Shown here: one piece after another, positions 1 through 11,549 of the stretch
Layout: each line of letters opens with the position of its first letter
How positions within the stretch are numbered: position 1 is the stretch's first letter
Source of the DNA: Spizellomyces punctatus DAOM BR117
Taxonomy: Eukaryota; Chytridiomycota; Chytridiomycetes; Spizellomycetales; Spizellomycetaceae
DNA: 64,000 nucleotides
Assembly: GCF_000182565.1 (NCBI RefSeq)
Contig: NW_015971547.1
Span: 415,339-479,338 of the forward strand
Reading direction: 5' to 3'
Made by a program: the position numbers and the translations under genes
Notes under the pieces: model-generated
What the model saw: only the letters and a program-made list of their open reading frames with translations
Database searches by the model: none
Told to the model about the DNA's origin: nothing

Positions 1-1
1 A

Positions 2-3000
2 GGGGACACTCTCCCTCACATATCATTACAAATCCTTCTTGCAGAAGCGAAAGGGAATGTGGGGCAAGCCGTCAACCTCTACTTTGAAAGCCCAACCAAA
101 TACGATACCATGGCAGCTGGGGTGAAGCGAAAAGCAGAGTTGGAAACAGGGGAGACTGGGAATGGACTCGCCAAGCGTCGAAATAATGGTACGGTAGGGT
201 TTCCTCGATTTCTTGGGGAAACTATTTTGGTTGCGTATTCGACCCTCAAGGGGCCCAACCACCTACGTGACGGTGACGAGATGGATCTCTTGAATGGTAC
301 CAAGACGATTAGTGTTCCCAAACGCTCTGGGTTGGGAGCTAGGGGCCGGGGACGTGCAAAGAGGGCTTTTACAATCTCTAGCAAGAGTGACGTCCATGTT
401 GGGAGTGTGGGTCCTATTACAAGGTTAAGTGTCCGAGGAAAAGAGTTTGGAAAGATGCGGATGGAGGATGCGCGGTGGTTGGGGAGGTTGGTGGAACTGG
501 GGATTGTACAGGTGCAAGGAACAGTGAGTTTTTTTCTGTTATTTATCCACATGATTTTTCTTTTTTATAATGAAATCTCATACCCCAACTTTTTTCAGAT
601 CGTCTCATCCCCTCCAACGCTAACCCTCATGTGCGACATTATTCTCCAAATCCGAATCTATCTGACCCAGACAGCCTTTTCCCAAACACAACCCACAAAC
701 GATCAAGATGTCAAAGACCGTAAAGCCGCCTTGTTAGCCCTCTTTAAACACCTGGGCCTTCGTCCATCATCATCTGATAAACCCGTTGACGAGACCACCG
801 AAGGCGAGGAAGATGAGAAAGACTTGGAGGAGGATCAGGTGGAGGTGCTTTATGAGAAGGCGAGGGGATTTGAGAATGTCGAGGAAGTGGAGCCTGGACC
901 TGGGTTGAATATCGAATTACGGGGATACCAGAAGCAGGTTTGTAGACGGTTTTCTTGCCTTTATTGGTTCACGGGTGCTGAAGATATATGTGTAGGCGCT
1001 GTCTTGGATGATGGCCAAAGAAAATCTGACAACAGATGCTTCTGCGCATTCTATCCACCCGCTTTGGGAGGAATATACGTTTCCAAAAGTGGAAACAGGT
1101 ATAGACGGCGAGGAAAAGTTTTACTTTAACCCTTATACAGTGAGTGTTCTTGAGTGGTGGTCAATTCGGTGGGGTACGGTGGAGGTTGATGTATGGTGCA
1201 TTATAGGGAGAGTTGACTACAGAGTTTCCGAGCGCGGCGGATCGAACGCGGGGTGGGATTTTAGCAGACGAGAGTAAGAAGGATGAATCGTATTCAGTTT
1301 ATAAGAGTATCTCTGCTCACATCTTGTCTTCTCAGTGGGACTAGGCAAAACTCTCGAAACACTCTCCCTCATCCACACGAACCGGCCCAACTCACGAGAC
1401 TTGAACCTCGGACCCAGCCTGCACAAACTCTTTTCATCACCAGCCAGTACTACCCTCCCCAAATCTCCAAGCACACTCATCATCTGCCCCGTCTCCCTCC
1501 TCGCTCAATGGCGTGACGAAATCACAAACAAGTTTGCGCCAAGGGCCTTGACATGTGCAGTTTACTACGGTACGGATCGATTCCTTACAGTATCGGATCT
1601 CACGGACGCCAAGCGGGCGCCTGATGTGATTATCACGACATATGGTGTCGTCACGCGGGAATGGGGGGCAGGGAAAAAGAGTGGGTTGGTGTATGGGGTA
1701 GAGTGGTATCGAGTAGTGCTGGACGAGGCGCATTTTATAAAGAATCGGACGACGGGGATGGCGAGGAGTTGTTCTGAGGTTGAAGGGCGGAGGAGGTGGG
1801 CTGTTACGGTGAGTATTTTTTTTACAATGGGTTTAATATTCGTGAACTAATGTGTATAAATTCAGGGCACACCCATCCAAAACAAACTTGAGGACCTCTT
1901 TTCTCTCATCCACTTTCTTCGCATCGACCCATGGGCCAACATTTCGTATTGGCGTCAGTTCATTACCATCGCATTTGCAAACCAGGATTCCAAAGCCCTT
2001 AATGTGGTCCAATCAATTCTGGAACCTTTGGTCCTCCGCCGTCAAAAATCGACACCATGGGGTCCAGAAGGCAAACCTCTCGTCTCACTTCCTCCCAAAA
2101 CCGTCGAAACGGCCTATTTGGATTTCACTCAAGAAGAGCGAGATATCTATACTGCGCTCTGGAGTCGGAGCAAGACGCAATTTAGTGCGTTTGTGGCTTC
2201 TGGGACCGTTTTGAGTCATTGGGCGCATGTTTTCCAAATGTTGACGCGGTTACGACAGTGTTGTCTCCATCCTTCCTTGGCCATGAAAAACTCGAATGAG
2301 GAGCCAGAAGTGAGTGAATTGATTAAAAGGTTCCAAGACGGTGGAAATGGGGATGCGTATGTGACGAATGTGATTCAAAAATTGACGCAAACGGGATCGG
2401 ATGGACAAGATGATGATGATGATCAAAGTTGTCCGATTTGTTTTGATCTTATGATGCAGCCTACCTTGTTTCCTTGTCTTCATGTCAGTTGTTGGGACTG
2501 TATCGTTGGGTACCTTCAACGACGGGAACAAAATGGTGAAAAGGGCGAGTGTCCCATTTGTCGACAAGAGTTTCGGGAAGAGGATTTATTGGATATTGTA
2601 CGAGCGCCTACAACAGTATCAAAAACGACTCTTTTGAATGCGGAACACAATAAGGAGAATATAGAGTGTTCACCTCCATGTACACCACCACCCCCCATCC
2701 GTCTCCGCAAACATTTTCATTCATCGACAAAACTCTGTACCCTTATTAAAGACATTCAAGAGACTCGCGCCAAGGACGCAAGCATCAAAACCGTAGTATT
2801 TTCCCAATTCACTTCCATGCTTGATTTATGCGAAACGGTTTTAACGGATGCTGGGTTAGGTTTTGTTCGATTGGATGGGAGTCTTGTTCAACGGGATCGG
2901 GAAAGGGTTTTGAAAAGGTTTGATGAGGTTGAGGATGTTGGGGTGTTGTTGGCTTCGGTTCGGTCCGCGGGGGTGGGACTTAACCTTGTTCGAGCGAGCT

Positions 3001-3327
3001 TTGTGATTGTGTTGGAGCCTTGGTGGAATGTATGTTTTTCATTGTTGGGAGGTTTTTTTTGACGTTTTTTTGGAATTTTTTTTTTTGCTCACTAGTGTTA
3101 CTTTTTTGTTTTAGGCTCCTGTTGAACACCAAACGATTGATCGGGTCCATCGACTTGGGCAGACACGACCTGTTCATGTGAAGCGGTATATTATTCGCAA
3201 TACAGTTGAAGAGCAAATGTTGCGGATCCAGGAGAGAAAGAATGTGCTTTGTCGGGTGGCCATTGGGGGTAGGGATGAGGAGGAGAAGGGAAGGAGGGTG
3301 GATGAGTTGAAGGTGCTTTTTGGATAG
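2..3327 (+). CDS. RAD5: RAD5/HLTF-like SNF2 ATPase with RING finger, 5' end off the window
   Basis: This is a SWI2/SNF2-family DNA translocase and probable RING E3 ligase of the Rad5/HLTF/Rad8 type, which act in the nucleus in error-free post-replication repair by extending PCNA ubiquitin chains. The frame is open from base 2 with no start; the first residues (GNVGQAVNLYFES) look like a UBA-like N-terminus, followed by a HIRAN-like stretch (RFLGETILVAYSTLKG). Later come Walker A DEMGLGKT (about residue 357 of what is visible), DEAH in VVLDEAHF (about 485), a C3HC4 RING (CPICFDLMMQP...CPICRQ, about 703-750) inside the helicase lobes, and a C-lobe ending HRLGQTRPVHVKRYI. Inferred introns are 524-598, 938-995, 1140-1206, 1274-1335, 1809-1865 and 3030-3114; about 973 residues are visible. 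Family assignment is firm; true start and ligase activity are inferred. Confidence 0.93.
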
Positions 3328-3887
3328 ATTTTTTGGGATTTTTTGGTTGTTGGGGAGAATGGTCATCACATCATTATTTATTATTATTGGATTTCGCATG
3401 GGTTTTCCTGTTTGTGCTATTGTCCGAAACAAGGACCTTATGCAATACGTTCAAGATCTAGTGTGAGGTATGGCTTTTGTCGCGTGACCCTCTTGTCTAA
3501 AGCAGCTTCCTCTGTCGCTGCCCAGTAAGCGCAGAGCTCTACATTACGCAAACGGTCACAGCACTTTACGCTTGTGCACTCAACAGAATGTACCTCATGG
3601 GAGACATTAAGTACCCCAAGCGGACAAGAAAGATTTCGTTGCCAAATCAAACTATTTCATAAAAAAAAAAACAAAATCAAAAAATTGGTCTTCGTCAGCT
3701 ATAACATCCTAATTTATACTATAGTGCTTCAACGTTTGCACCCATTGCACACCACAACGGAGCTGACTGCTCCCTTCGGTCTCTTCCGTGTTAGACTTGC
3801 TGTCGGTCGATATCCTTTGCCTATACACGGAAACCCTCAAGTGTCTTGCCCTCCTCGGATCGCCGCAAACAGCGCTAAACTCGAGTG
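3328..3887. other. Intergenic, between convergent genes
   Basis: This is the shared 3' region of the RAD5-like gene (+) and the MADS gene (-). It is AT-rich with an A-run near 3661-3670. I see no ORF or RNA gene that I would support. Confidence 0.6.
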
Positions 3888-5188
3888 TTACTCTTTTTCC
3901 TGGCCGTTGCCAGCCGATTGTGTAGAGTTTTGCCCAGACGGTTGGTTTGAAAAGGTCTGCTGTTGCGGTTGGTGATGTTGCTGTTGTTGCTGCTGCTGCG
4001 TTGACCCGGATGGCTGTGGCTGTGTCTGGGACGACTGTTGGGATTGTTGTGATGGGTGGGGTTGGGGATGGTGTGATTGTGCATGATGTTGTTGGTGTTG
4101 TTGTTGCTGGTGTGATTGTTGCTGCTGCTGTGCTTGTGCTTGTGCCTGTTGTTGTTGCTGTTGTTGAAGTTGCTGCTGTTGCTGCGCAGCGGTACCGACC
4201 ATGCCGCCGTACCCTTGCGGATTTCCGGAAAGTTGTGGGTAAGAGTACACATATGGGCCAATGGGTCCACCACTGTTGCCGACTCCAGAACCCATGGGAA
4301 CAGCATAACCAGCTGGGTAGCCTTGCAATGCGCCCACATTCGATTGCATGGCGTACTGTTGAAGGTTGGCGGCATTGGCCACTTGGGCCTGCTTGTCCTG
4401 ATACATTTCCGCCGACTCGCCATTTTGCTGTGGGACTTCATAGGCACCTTGAAGGCGGTTGCCGGAGCCATCAGGCATGGGCGAGTACGGGTGAGGTGCA
4501 TAGGATGGGGCGTAGACAACCTGTTGCTGTTGCTGCTGCTGCTGCTGCTGAGCATTTGGGTCAGGAGCGTTGAGACACGCTTGAATCAAGTTTTTCCCTT
4601 CAGGTTTTGTAATGAGCGGTTGCAGCTTTGGGGTCGCAAAAGTGTAAACGTGACCGGTTTCCGAGGCTACCAAGAGCAGCACCTGCGTGCCCGTGAGCGT
4701 GGACAGCTCATACGCCTAAGGGATGAACATTAAGAGTCTAGGAAGAGTATGTCTATCAAGATTCACGCGTTGAGGCCTTTGTATATATACCTTTTTCATG
4801 ATACCAGCCTTGCGTTTGCTAAATGTAATGTGTCTGCGGGACTTGTCGTCAATGTATTCAATCTTGATCTTGCGACGCCCCGACTTTTTCCCAGGCTTTC
4901 CGTCCTCATCCGAGCCATCGTCGTCGTTATTATCCTCTGGGTCCTCTGACAAGGAGGCCGCCGAGGCACCGCGTTTCAGCGGATTCTGTAGAGAGCCTGA
5001 CGTGGAATGCCCATGAGCAACACGCTGCAAACAAACGTACTGGACATGGGACGAGTACCTGAAAGATCGGGTTGGCGGTGCAATTGAGCGTGTGCCTGTG
5101 ATGGGTCCTGTTGCTGTTGCGCTTGCAAATGTTGGTGCGCAAGGTCGGGATGCACTTGACTTTCATACGTGGGACCGATGCTGCTCAT
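3888..5188 (-). CDS. MADS-box transcription factor, SRF/MCM1 type
   Basis: This is a type I (SRF-like) MADS-box regulator, a nuclear protein that dimerises and binds CArG-like boxes; the yeast counterpart is Mcm1. The box starts GRRKIKIEYIDDKSRRHITF and runs through KRKAGIMKKAYELS to ETGHVYTFATPKLQPL, about residues 90-150, preceded by an acidic stretch (SEDPEDNNDDDGSDED). The long C-terminus is Gln/His/Pro-rich with several poly-Gln runs, typical of fungal activators. The first in-frame ATG is at 5188 and an in-frame stop lies upstream at 5269. Inferred introns are 4997-5058 and 4716-4790, giving 387 residues. The second intron splits the box exactly after IMKK and restores the conserved AYELSTLTG. 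The 4997-5058 border was chosen because a 34-nt alternative breaks the frame. Targets cannot be told from sequence. Confidence 0.92.
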
Positions 5189-5540
5189 GCTTGTACCAGA
5201 GTTCTCGTGTACTATACAACTCGCTTTGGATTTCCCAGTTAGTCTACGTTTCGACAACGCATCCGGTTATCGCAGCCACTTACTGTGTGTGTTTTACTCG
5301 CTAAAACGCGTAGAGACAAGAAAAAAAAAACTGCTATCGTTGCTGATGCATGCCCATCGACAATGACAAATGATGATGAACAAGTAAAGTGCGTGTGGGA
5401 AAACACCAACGTGGGAATAAACGAATGTGTGTGAGTATCTAATGTGTCTGGTGGGAAAATAAAAAAGGTATTTTGTATATGCCCATAATAGTAGGCGCCT
5501 ATTACCTTTTCTGGTCCTAAAGTTCAAAAGAAGCGATAGT

Positions 5541-5598
5541 GAGAGAAAGGGAGAGAGAGAGAGACGAGTGTGGGAAAGAGAGCGAGAGAGAGAGAGAA
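5541..5598. repeat. Interrupted GA microsatellite
   Basis: Two GA/GAGA-rich runs are separated by a short non-repeat spacer. On the minus strand this is a CT-rich tract about 350-410 bp before the MADS start codon, so it may lie in that gene's leader or core promoter. Confidence 0.85.
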
Positions 5599-6400
5599 AT
5601 GGGCAAAAAAAGAGATTTGATTTATCCTTCTTGAGACAAGGAGGCGTTTCAGAACAGGACAAGAGGCAAAGTGACTTTCAACGAAAGAGAGCGCAACAGA
5701 TGAGATAAAAATGGACAAATGACCAATTGCCTAAAAGGGAAATACGCAATGTTGCCTCCTTTAGGGAATCCGAATGAGGGTCCAGGCGATCACAAGGAAC
5801 ACAACTGATTGGATGGGGCTGAGCCCTTTTGCCTTTTTCAGGAAAAAAGCAAAGGTGCAGCCACCTCTTGAATTGATTGGCTGGCAATGTGTCCACGTGC
5901 GTACATGTGAGCCGCCCCAGGCTCTCTCCCAGACGGGCTCCCAAATGGACTCTCCCCCACACTCGGTTATTGAGGGAAACCCCCTAATATAAAATCCCTT
6001 ATAATTACAAGCGCCGTAGTTACAATGCATAATGTGTATGTGTGGGCTGTGCGTTCTACATTGACATACTTGTTACAAGAATCATCAATGTCACAAGAAT
6101 ATATGCCTATTCTATAAAGAACATTGCAAACTGCTCCGTGTTGCCTGTTGAACATGTCTAACTGCAGTTCAAATGCAAGTATGGGGAGTGGCTCCCTCTC
6201 TTTTTAGTTGAGCAAAAGTTGGCCGCTCCCCAATACAAATAACAAATGGCCGTTAACCCTCATTAAACCCCTTGTTTGAGTGTCATGAAGAGACGCGCCT
6301 CCGTGCGGATCGTTTCATTTAAATGACTGGAGAGCAGAAATCCCTCTACTTGTGAGAGCTATAAGGAATCTATTAGTTGAACAACCATCGACATGTACTT

Positions 6401-6426
6401 GGAAGAGAGAGAGAGAGAGAGAGAGA
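6401..6426. repeat. GA microsatellite upstream of the cupredoxin TATA box
   Basis: A nearly pure GA dinucleotide run lies 60 bp before a TATA box. It is the complement of the TC run at 6550-6569, so the two could pair or form a purine-pyrimidine structure. Confidence 0.9.
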
Positions 6427-6484
6427 ATCTTTTGTGTGTTTCATACATGAGAGATTATTACAAGGGAAGAAAAGAGAAATCATT

Positions 6485-6492
6485 TATATAAA
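6485..6492 (+). promoter_or_regulatory. TATA box of the cupredoxin gene
   Basis: TATATAAA lies about 122 bp before the start codon at 6614. The spacing matches the TATA-to-ATG distance of other small genes in the window. Confidence 0.65.
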
Positions 6493-6549
6493 GGGGGGAT
6501 TAGAGAGAGAGTTTCCCGCTTTTCTCCATTTACTATTTTACATAGGCAT

Positions 6550-6569
6550 CTCTCTCTCTCTCTCTCTCA
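6550..6569. repeat. TC microsatellite in the cupredoxin 5' leader
   Basis: A TC dinucleotide run lies between the TATA box and the start codon, so it is probably transcribed into the 5' UTR. CT-rich leaders are common in strongly expressed fungal genes. Confidence 0.85.
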
Positions 6570-6613
6570 CACTTGCTTGCTTGCTAGCAACTCTACACAC
6601 ACACACTACATTT

Positions 6614-7880
6614 ATGAAAACGATGAAGGCTCCAGCTTTCATTGCTGCTGCTGCATTGGCAGTAGCCGCTCCTCTCGCTTCGGCTCAAATCACACATGAA
6701 GTCACCGTCGCTGCAGGCAAACAGCAAGTCTACCAACCAAATTCATTGGTAAATGGTTTTAAATACACACACGCAGTCGAATAAACTCTAATCCTACTCT
6801 TGTTTATAGCAAATTGCTGTAGGAGACACTGTCAAATTCACTTGGGCCGGTGGTCCACACACGGTTACTCAGATGGGAAACAATGGAGACGCTTGCTCAC
6901 CTCTTGTCGGCGGTGTCGACTCTGGAAAACTCAACGTAACGGGTACTTTTGCTCTCAGATTCAACACGCCCGGAGGTCGTCTCTTTGGTTGCACCGTCGG
7001 ACAGCACTGCGCAAACGGAATGAAAATGAACATTGATGTCCTCCAGGCCGGTGCCTCTCCATCTGCTCCTCCCCCAACACAAACAGGTGCTCCCGCTCCC
7101 GGTGCCTCCGATACTCCCGTCGTCATCAAGGTCGGTGCAAACGGTCTCACATTTGAACCAAAGGAAGTCAACGTTGCCCCCGGTACTTGGGTAAAATGGG
7201 AGTTTGCAGCTGCTACCCACAATGTCAAGCAAGTCGCCGACCCCAACTCGTGTGATCCCATGGCCGGAGGTTTTGCCTCTGCCAACTTGAACGCTGGCGC
7301 TTCATTCATGCAACAATTCACCCAACCCGGTCCCAACTACTACGTCTGCACCTTCAACCAGCATTGCTCAAAGGGAATGAAGGGCACAGTCAACGTACAA
7401 GGAGCAGGAGGAACACCCACGCAAGGCGGAAACAATCCCACTGGATCCACAAGCGGAGCAGCAACGACTCACACCATCACTGTCGGACAGGGCGGCCAAA
7501 AGTTCACTCCCGAAACGCTTAGCATCGCCAAGGGCGACACCGTCATGTGGATGTGGGCCGGTGGTCCCCACAACGTCAAGCAAACCGCCGACAAGGACAG
7601 TTGCACTCCTATGGACGGAGGATTCCAATCCACCAACCTCCAAACCGGCGGCATGTTCTCTCGCACATTTGGTGCCAACGAGACAACCGACAGGATATGG
7701 TACGTTTGTACTGTCGGCAACCACTGCCAGAACGGCATGAAGGGTCTCATCACCCTTGATGGTACTCCCGGCGGCGGTGCTCCCGCGACGCAGGCGTCAG
7801 CGGCACAACCAGGCTCAAGGGCGCGTTTGGCGTTTGGTGGTGTCGCAGCTGGTGTGGCTGCTGCTGCTTTTGTTCTCTAG
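6614..7880 (+). CDS. GPI-anchored protein with three cupredoxin domains
   Basis: This is a secreted, probably cell-surface blue-copper-like protein of 401 residues. It starts with a signal peptide (AFIAAAALAVAAPLASAQ) and ends in a hydrophobic tail (LAFGGVAAGVAAAAFVL) that fits a GPI signal. Three plastocyanin-like repeats follow each other, at about residues 28-140, 165-270 and 285-385. Each keeps a candidate type 1 copper set: a His in G-P-H-T/N-V or T-H-N-V-K-Q, then Cys, His and Met near the repeat end (CTVGQHCANGM, CTFNQHCSKGM, CTVGNHCQNGM). Extra Cys may form disulfides. Linkers are Pro/Thr/Gly-rich. One intron is inferred at 6749-6809. The ATG at 6614 or 6623 could start it; both give the same signal peptide. 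Related fungal proteins occur at the cell wall, but electron transfer or copper handling here is inference. Confidence 0.9.
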
Positions 7881-8350
7881 AACAGAATCTAGCATTTTAA
7901 TCCGTAGCATATATAGTGTGTGCAGTATTGTGTAGCATGTGTTTCCTCAACTCTTGTCTTACCCCTTTTGTTTGTGTTTAAAGCATTTTTTGATTAGCAA
8001 TGTACTCCTTGGTGTCTAACGTTGGCTGGATTCGTGCTGGGCACTCTTCCAGATGCGGGAGGGGGCGGTTGTTGAGAAAAAAAGAAGAGGAAAAGTTTGG
8101 GAAAAAACATTTTAAACTGCACACTCTTTTGAGGGTTCCTGTGTTTGTTGTGTGTTTTTTTCTTGGCTTGTCGTTCTTTTATCTCTGTCTCGGCATGTAA
8201 ATATAGAAGCGTTGACAAAAAAGTAATTTCATTTCCATTTCAACTTTTGAACCGTTTATTGCTCGAAAGCATATATGAACGATGGCAAGAATCGACTAGC
8301 CGCGCCCCATCATCGCATGTATCCATCACTCTTGTCAGTCACCCAGTTTC
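7881..8350. other. Intergenic, between convergent genes
   Basis: This is the 3' region of the cupredoxin gene (+) and the next minus-strand gene. It holds T-rich and A-rich stretches but no supported gene or RNA. Confidence 0.55.
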
Positions 8351-8933
8351 TCATCCCGTCAAATCCGCCGTCCCATCCGGTTCCTCCACATAGACAATCT
8401 CATCCTGATCCATCCCCTTGACCCATTCCTGCTGCTCATTTTCACCCCGCGAGCGTGCAACAATATTTTCTGGATCTGTATCTGCCACATCCAACAAGTT
8501 ATCTCTTTATTCACTAGCAAATTCCACCAAATAACATAAAACCACAACATACCAGGCGTCGTATCCTCCTTGCCCAACACTGGAAGATCACTCGGTTTCG
8601 GATCCGGAAGGTGATGAAGATGGTTCCCAGATACCCACGTCCTAAAAAAAATCACACATTAAAAAAGACCCATCCAATAACCTTGTACAATTCCATTTAC
8701 CAATTATGTCCATCCCATTTCTTTGCAGCCTCATTCTCCTCCTTTGGATCCTCACCATCCCGAAATGGGTCCCTCAACACATTATCGTCACCACATGCTG
8801 TCGACGTATTCTCGTCCTCGTTTACAATACCCGTGCCTGGTGGGAGAGGGACATGCGTAGCCTGGCATAAATGAGTTTTGGCATGTGGATCGGATATAGG
8901 AATGATATTCCCGTGTGGTTTATGAACAGACAT
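8351..8933 (-). CDS. Small hypothetical protein, 150 aa
   Basis: I do not recognise the family. Three exons join in frame with introns at 8642-8700 and 8482-8552, both with good GT...AG ends, and give about 150 residues. The product has no signal peptide or membrane segment. It is acidic and Pro-rich, with a central segment KKWDGHNWTWVSGNHLHHLP and a C-terminal EQQEWVKGMDQDEIVYVEEP that looks helical and conserved in style. The start codon at 8933 faces a plus-strand gene 195 bp away, so both may use one promoter. Coding status rests on splice sites and a continuous spliced frame. A soluble adaptor or complex subunit is possible, but I would not assign a function. Confidence 0.68.
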
Positions 8934-9128
8934 GGTTTTTTCTCAAAAAGTTATCCCAAAAGGCAATTCAACAACTTTTTAAAACTGGTCTTATACGAAC
9001 ACGACGAGTCATCCACCTTACGTCACAACCCACCCTCCACCATTCCATTCCATTCCAACCACACTCTACAGTACACCCAACCCTCATCCCATAATCCCAC
9101 CAAAAACACGAAACTTGCCAACTCTCAA
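8934..9128. promoter_or_regulatory. Compact divergent promoter
   Basis: Only 195 bp separate two outward-facing start codons. The stretch is C/A-rich toward the plus-strand gene, with no clear TATA box, so initiation there may be TATA-less. Confidence 0.5.
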
Positions 9129-9487
9129 ATGACAAACGACCCAACGCTCCTCTCGGACCTTTCCACCCTCCTCACCACCCTCAAAGACATTGACCTGCAT
9201 TCCAATGACGTGTCATGTCTTGATGGGCTTGATATAGCGGGGTTGGGACGACAAATGGTAAAAACTATTTAATACGGCGTCGTTTTTTTGGTATTGGATT
9301 CTGAAATTTTGGGACTTAGGATTCCGCGAATGCTGTTTTGGACCAATTAGAATCCCGAACCGATGCATTGATGCAAAAGATTGATGCATTGCTGGAAGAA
9401 GGACAAGAAAATCAAGAGGATGGAAAAACAATGGACTCGGAGGTATCAAAAGAAGAAACAATAGAACCTGGCAAGCCAAGCACATAA
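9129..9487 (+). CDS. Small coiled-coil protein, 98 aa
   Basis: A two-exon gene with an intron at 9258-9319 encodes 98 residues. The N-terminal half has leucine-rich helical sequence (LLSDLSTLLTTLKDIDLHS). The second half carries a heptad-like stretch (NAVLDQLESRTDALMQKIDALL) followed by an acidic, disordered tail. Small coiled-coil subunits of BLOC/BORC-type complexes look like this, but I see no diagnostic motif and do not assign it there. The start was chosen as the first ATG in the frame that also carries the coiled coil. It shares a short divergent promoter with the gene to its left. Confidence 0.7.
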
Positions 9488-9862
9488 GTTTGGGCTTGGC
9501 GTTTCTTGTTTTTCAATATGGGATTTGTTTTTTTTTTTTTTGACCAAGATACATGTCCATATACGACTATTATGATTGCAATTGAATGATATATTATAGT
9601 ATAATTTGCATATCAAGACATCAAGAGGCTACATACAAAAAATGTAAACAGCAAAACTACCACCAGACAAAGGGAAATCCAATACACGAGGAAAAAATGT
9701 GTGTGAGGGGTAGGGGAGGGCAAAAAAACACAAGGCTATGTAAGAAAAACACACAAACCGGCAATAAAGAAAAACTAATACACGTATTGTTTTTTCTTTT
9801 TCCCAACTTTTGATTTCAAGTACTAGTAATTGTTTCAGCGTCCGTTTGTTCATATTCGCACT
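9488..9862. other. Intergenic, between convergent genes
   Basis: This holds a T-run just after the upstream stop codon (near 9530-9541) and A-rich sequence. No gene or RNA is supported. Confidence 0.55.
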
Positions 9863-11549
9863 TTAATCCAATTCTAAGCGTGGACGGGGCTTGGCCGCCG
9901 CCATTTCCATATCCTTTCGTGTAATCACTATATATAAAAGATATCAGCATCCATGATGATAAAACTGACAAGAACCTAGGACGATTACATACCAACATCA
10001 CCTAACCCTTTGTCAAAGTCCGTGAGACACCATACGGCGTTCGCGATTGTCAGCAAGTTGAGGACAAGCTGAATACTCGCTAAAATACGAAAAAAAAAAA
10101 CGTAAACCACAATGCCCACGTTAAAACAAAGGCACTCTTACATACCAAACGACAGTAACCACTTGCGGGTAGCTTGTGTCTCCTCATTTTGACTAAAAAA
10201 TCCAATAACGTATACAAGTGCTCCGATATTGGCAAGATACACTCCCAAAAAAGTGTACATGGCTCCCCGATGCGTCCGGCGTATCGCAAACCATCCAAGA
10301 GCATAGTACGTAAGAGCCGCTACACCAAAGATGACCATAGAGGGCAAAACAATGTACTTGACGCGTTCACTGCGCCGGAAACAGTCGACAGTGTCTCGTT
10401 GACAGTCGGGGGCGCTACTTTTTTGGAAATAAATGGTCGCGGTTACGACTTGGGCTACGATCCCGATGGAAAAGTACACATTCAGCTTGAGAAAGAGGAT
10501 GAACAAGTGTACACGACGTAACATTTCTGTACCACGGATACGTTAGATGTCACTTATGAATGCCCCATCAGTAACAGGTTACTTACGTTTCTTTTGAATA
10601 CTCGCGCCCTGCGCTTGGAAAATCCGCCAACCATACTCTTGGTACACCTTGTACGCAACAAAACACGACAACACAACCACAATCACCATCAAGGCAATAA
10701 TGGCGTACGTGACCGAATCCACTGGTTTCAGAGCATCCAGCGCATTCTGAACATGCTGCACTTGGTCCCGCATATCATAAACAATCGGAACTTCAATCGG
10801 CTCTTTCTGTGCATCACTCCACACTTGTGTCGTGTTGGATGACTTTGGGTTCAGTCCGTACGGACGTGCTCTGCATTCCGAGTTCTCTGGGACGTAGGTT
10901 GAGTAGTAGATTCGTGTTGCATCTTCCGGGCCTGATGCTCTCGCATAGTCGTTCCAGTATTTGATCCATTGCTCCGAACACCGGCGCAGGTCATTGATTT
11001 GGTTAATCTCTGCAAAAATGGGGTATCAGAACCTAGGGACGTTCATCATTCAAACTAATGTCCAAAAACATACGGATGACGGAATATCCCAGTGAAGCAA
11101 TATTGAAAACGACCACGGCGATCGTTTGCATTGTGTTTTTGTGTATTGTCTACAGTCCAAGTGGATAAGTCACGGTCGCACCCAAACGAGAACAATTTGC
11201 AGTGGCATGTACTCACCGCTTCATAGGTTAGCACAGCTTGAAAGACCAACGCAACAATAAAGAGCGCAAAGTACACATTGACAATAGGCAATGACAACTT
11301 TTCCGTAAAAGCATCATCCAAAAAGTCATTGACTTTGGCAATCACATAAAACTCCAAACACGAAATGATGATCCCCTGCAACACGGACAATGTCACTGCA
11401 ACTTGAGCCCATGTCACAGAGTCCCATTTTTGTAGTAGTTTACTCGTTGTGCGTTGTGAAGGTGCAATGGAGGGATTCGAGTAGGTTGCTGCTGCTGACG
11501 GAGGGGAACCGTAGAGGGTCGTCTTTGGAGGCAGAGGTGGGGAGGTCAT
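9863..11549 (-). CDS. UPF0658-like Golgi membrane protein
   Basis: This 454-residue multispanning protein resembles the fungal UPF0658 family, annotated in fission yeast as Golgi apparatus membrane proteins of unknown activity. Family-like landmarks are WAQVAVTLSVLQGIIISCLE in the first membrane segment, HKNTMQTIAVVVFN in the third, and EYGWRIFQAQGASIQKKQML leading into LFILFLKLNVYFSIG. About seven or eight hydrophobic segments are visible, with a polar, Cys-containing loop between the third and fourth. Inferred introns are 11150-11216, 11010-11073, 10527-10586, 10080-10145 and 9928-9992. The N-terminus is Pro/Ser-rich and cytosolic in character. The start at 11549 is the first ATG. Family membership is from memory of conserved motifs. 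Confidence 0.82.

Larger units (their letters stand above)
5189..6613. promoter_or_regulatory. Shared upstream region of the divergent MADS and cupredoxin genes
   Basis: This 1.4-kb gene-free stretch lies between the starts of a minus-strand MADS gene and a plus-strand cupredoxin gene, so it should hold both promoters. It has GA-rich microsatellites near 5541-5598, a GA run at 6401-6426, a TATA box at 6485-6492 and a TC run at 6550-6569. The short ORFs inside look random. Confidence 0.6.

Noticed and set aside
3875-4555. 226-codon Ser/Asn/His-rich frame overlapping the MADS gene
   Set aside because: It is an alternate frame of CAG/CAA-rich poly-Gln codons and lacks the MADS box.
5022-5058. 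34-nt intron option in the MADS gene
   Set aside because: It breaks the frame; the 62-nt option ending at 4997 restores it and fits local intron sizes.
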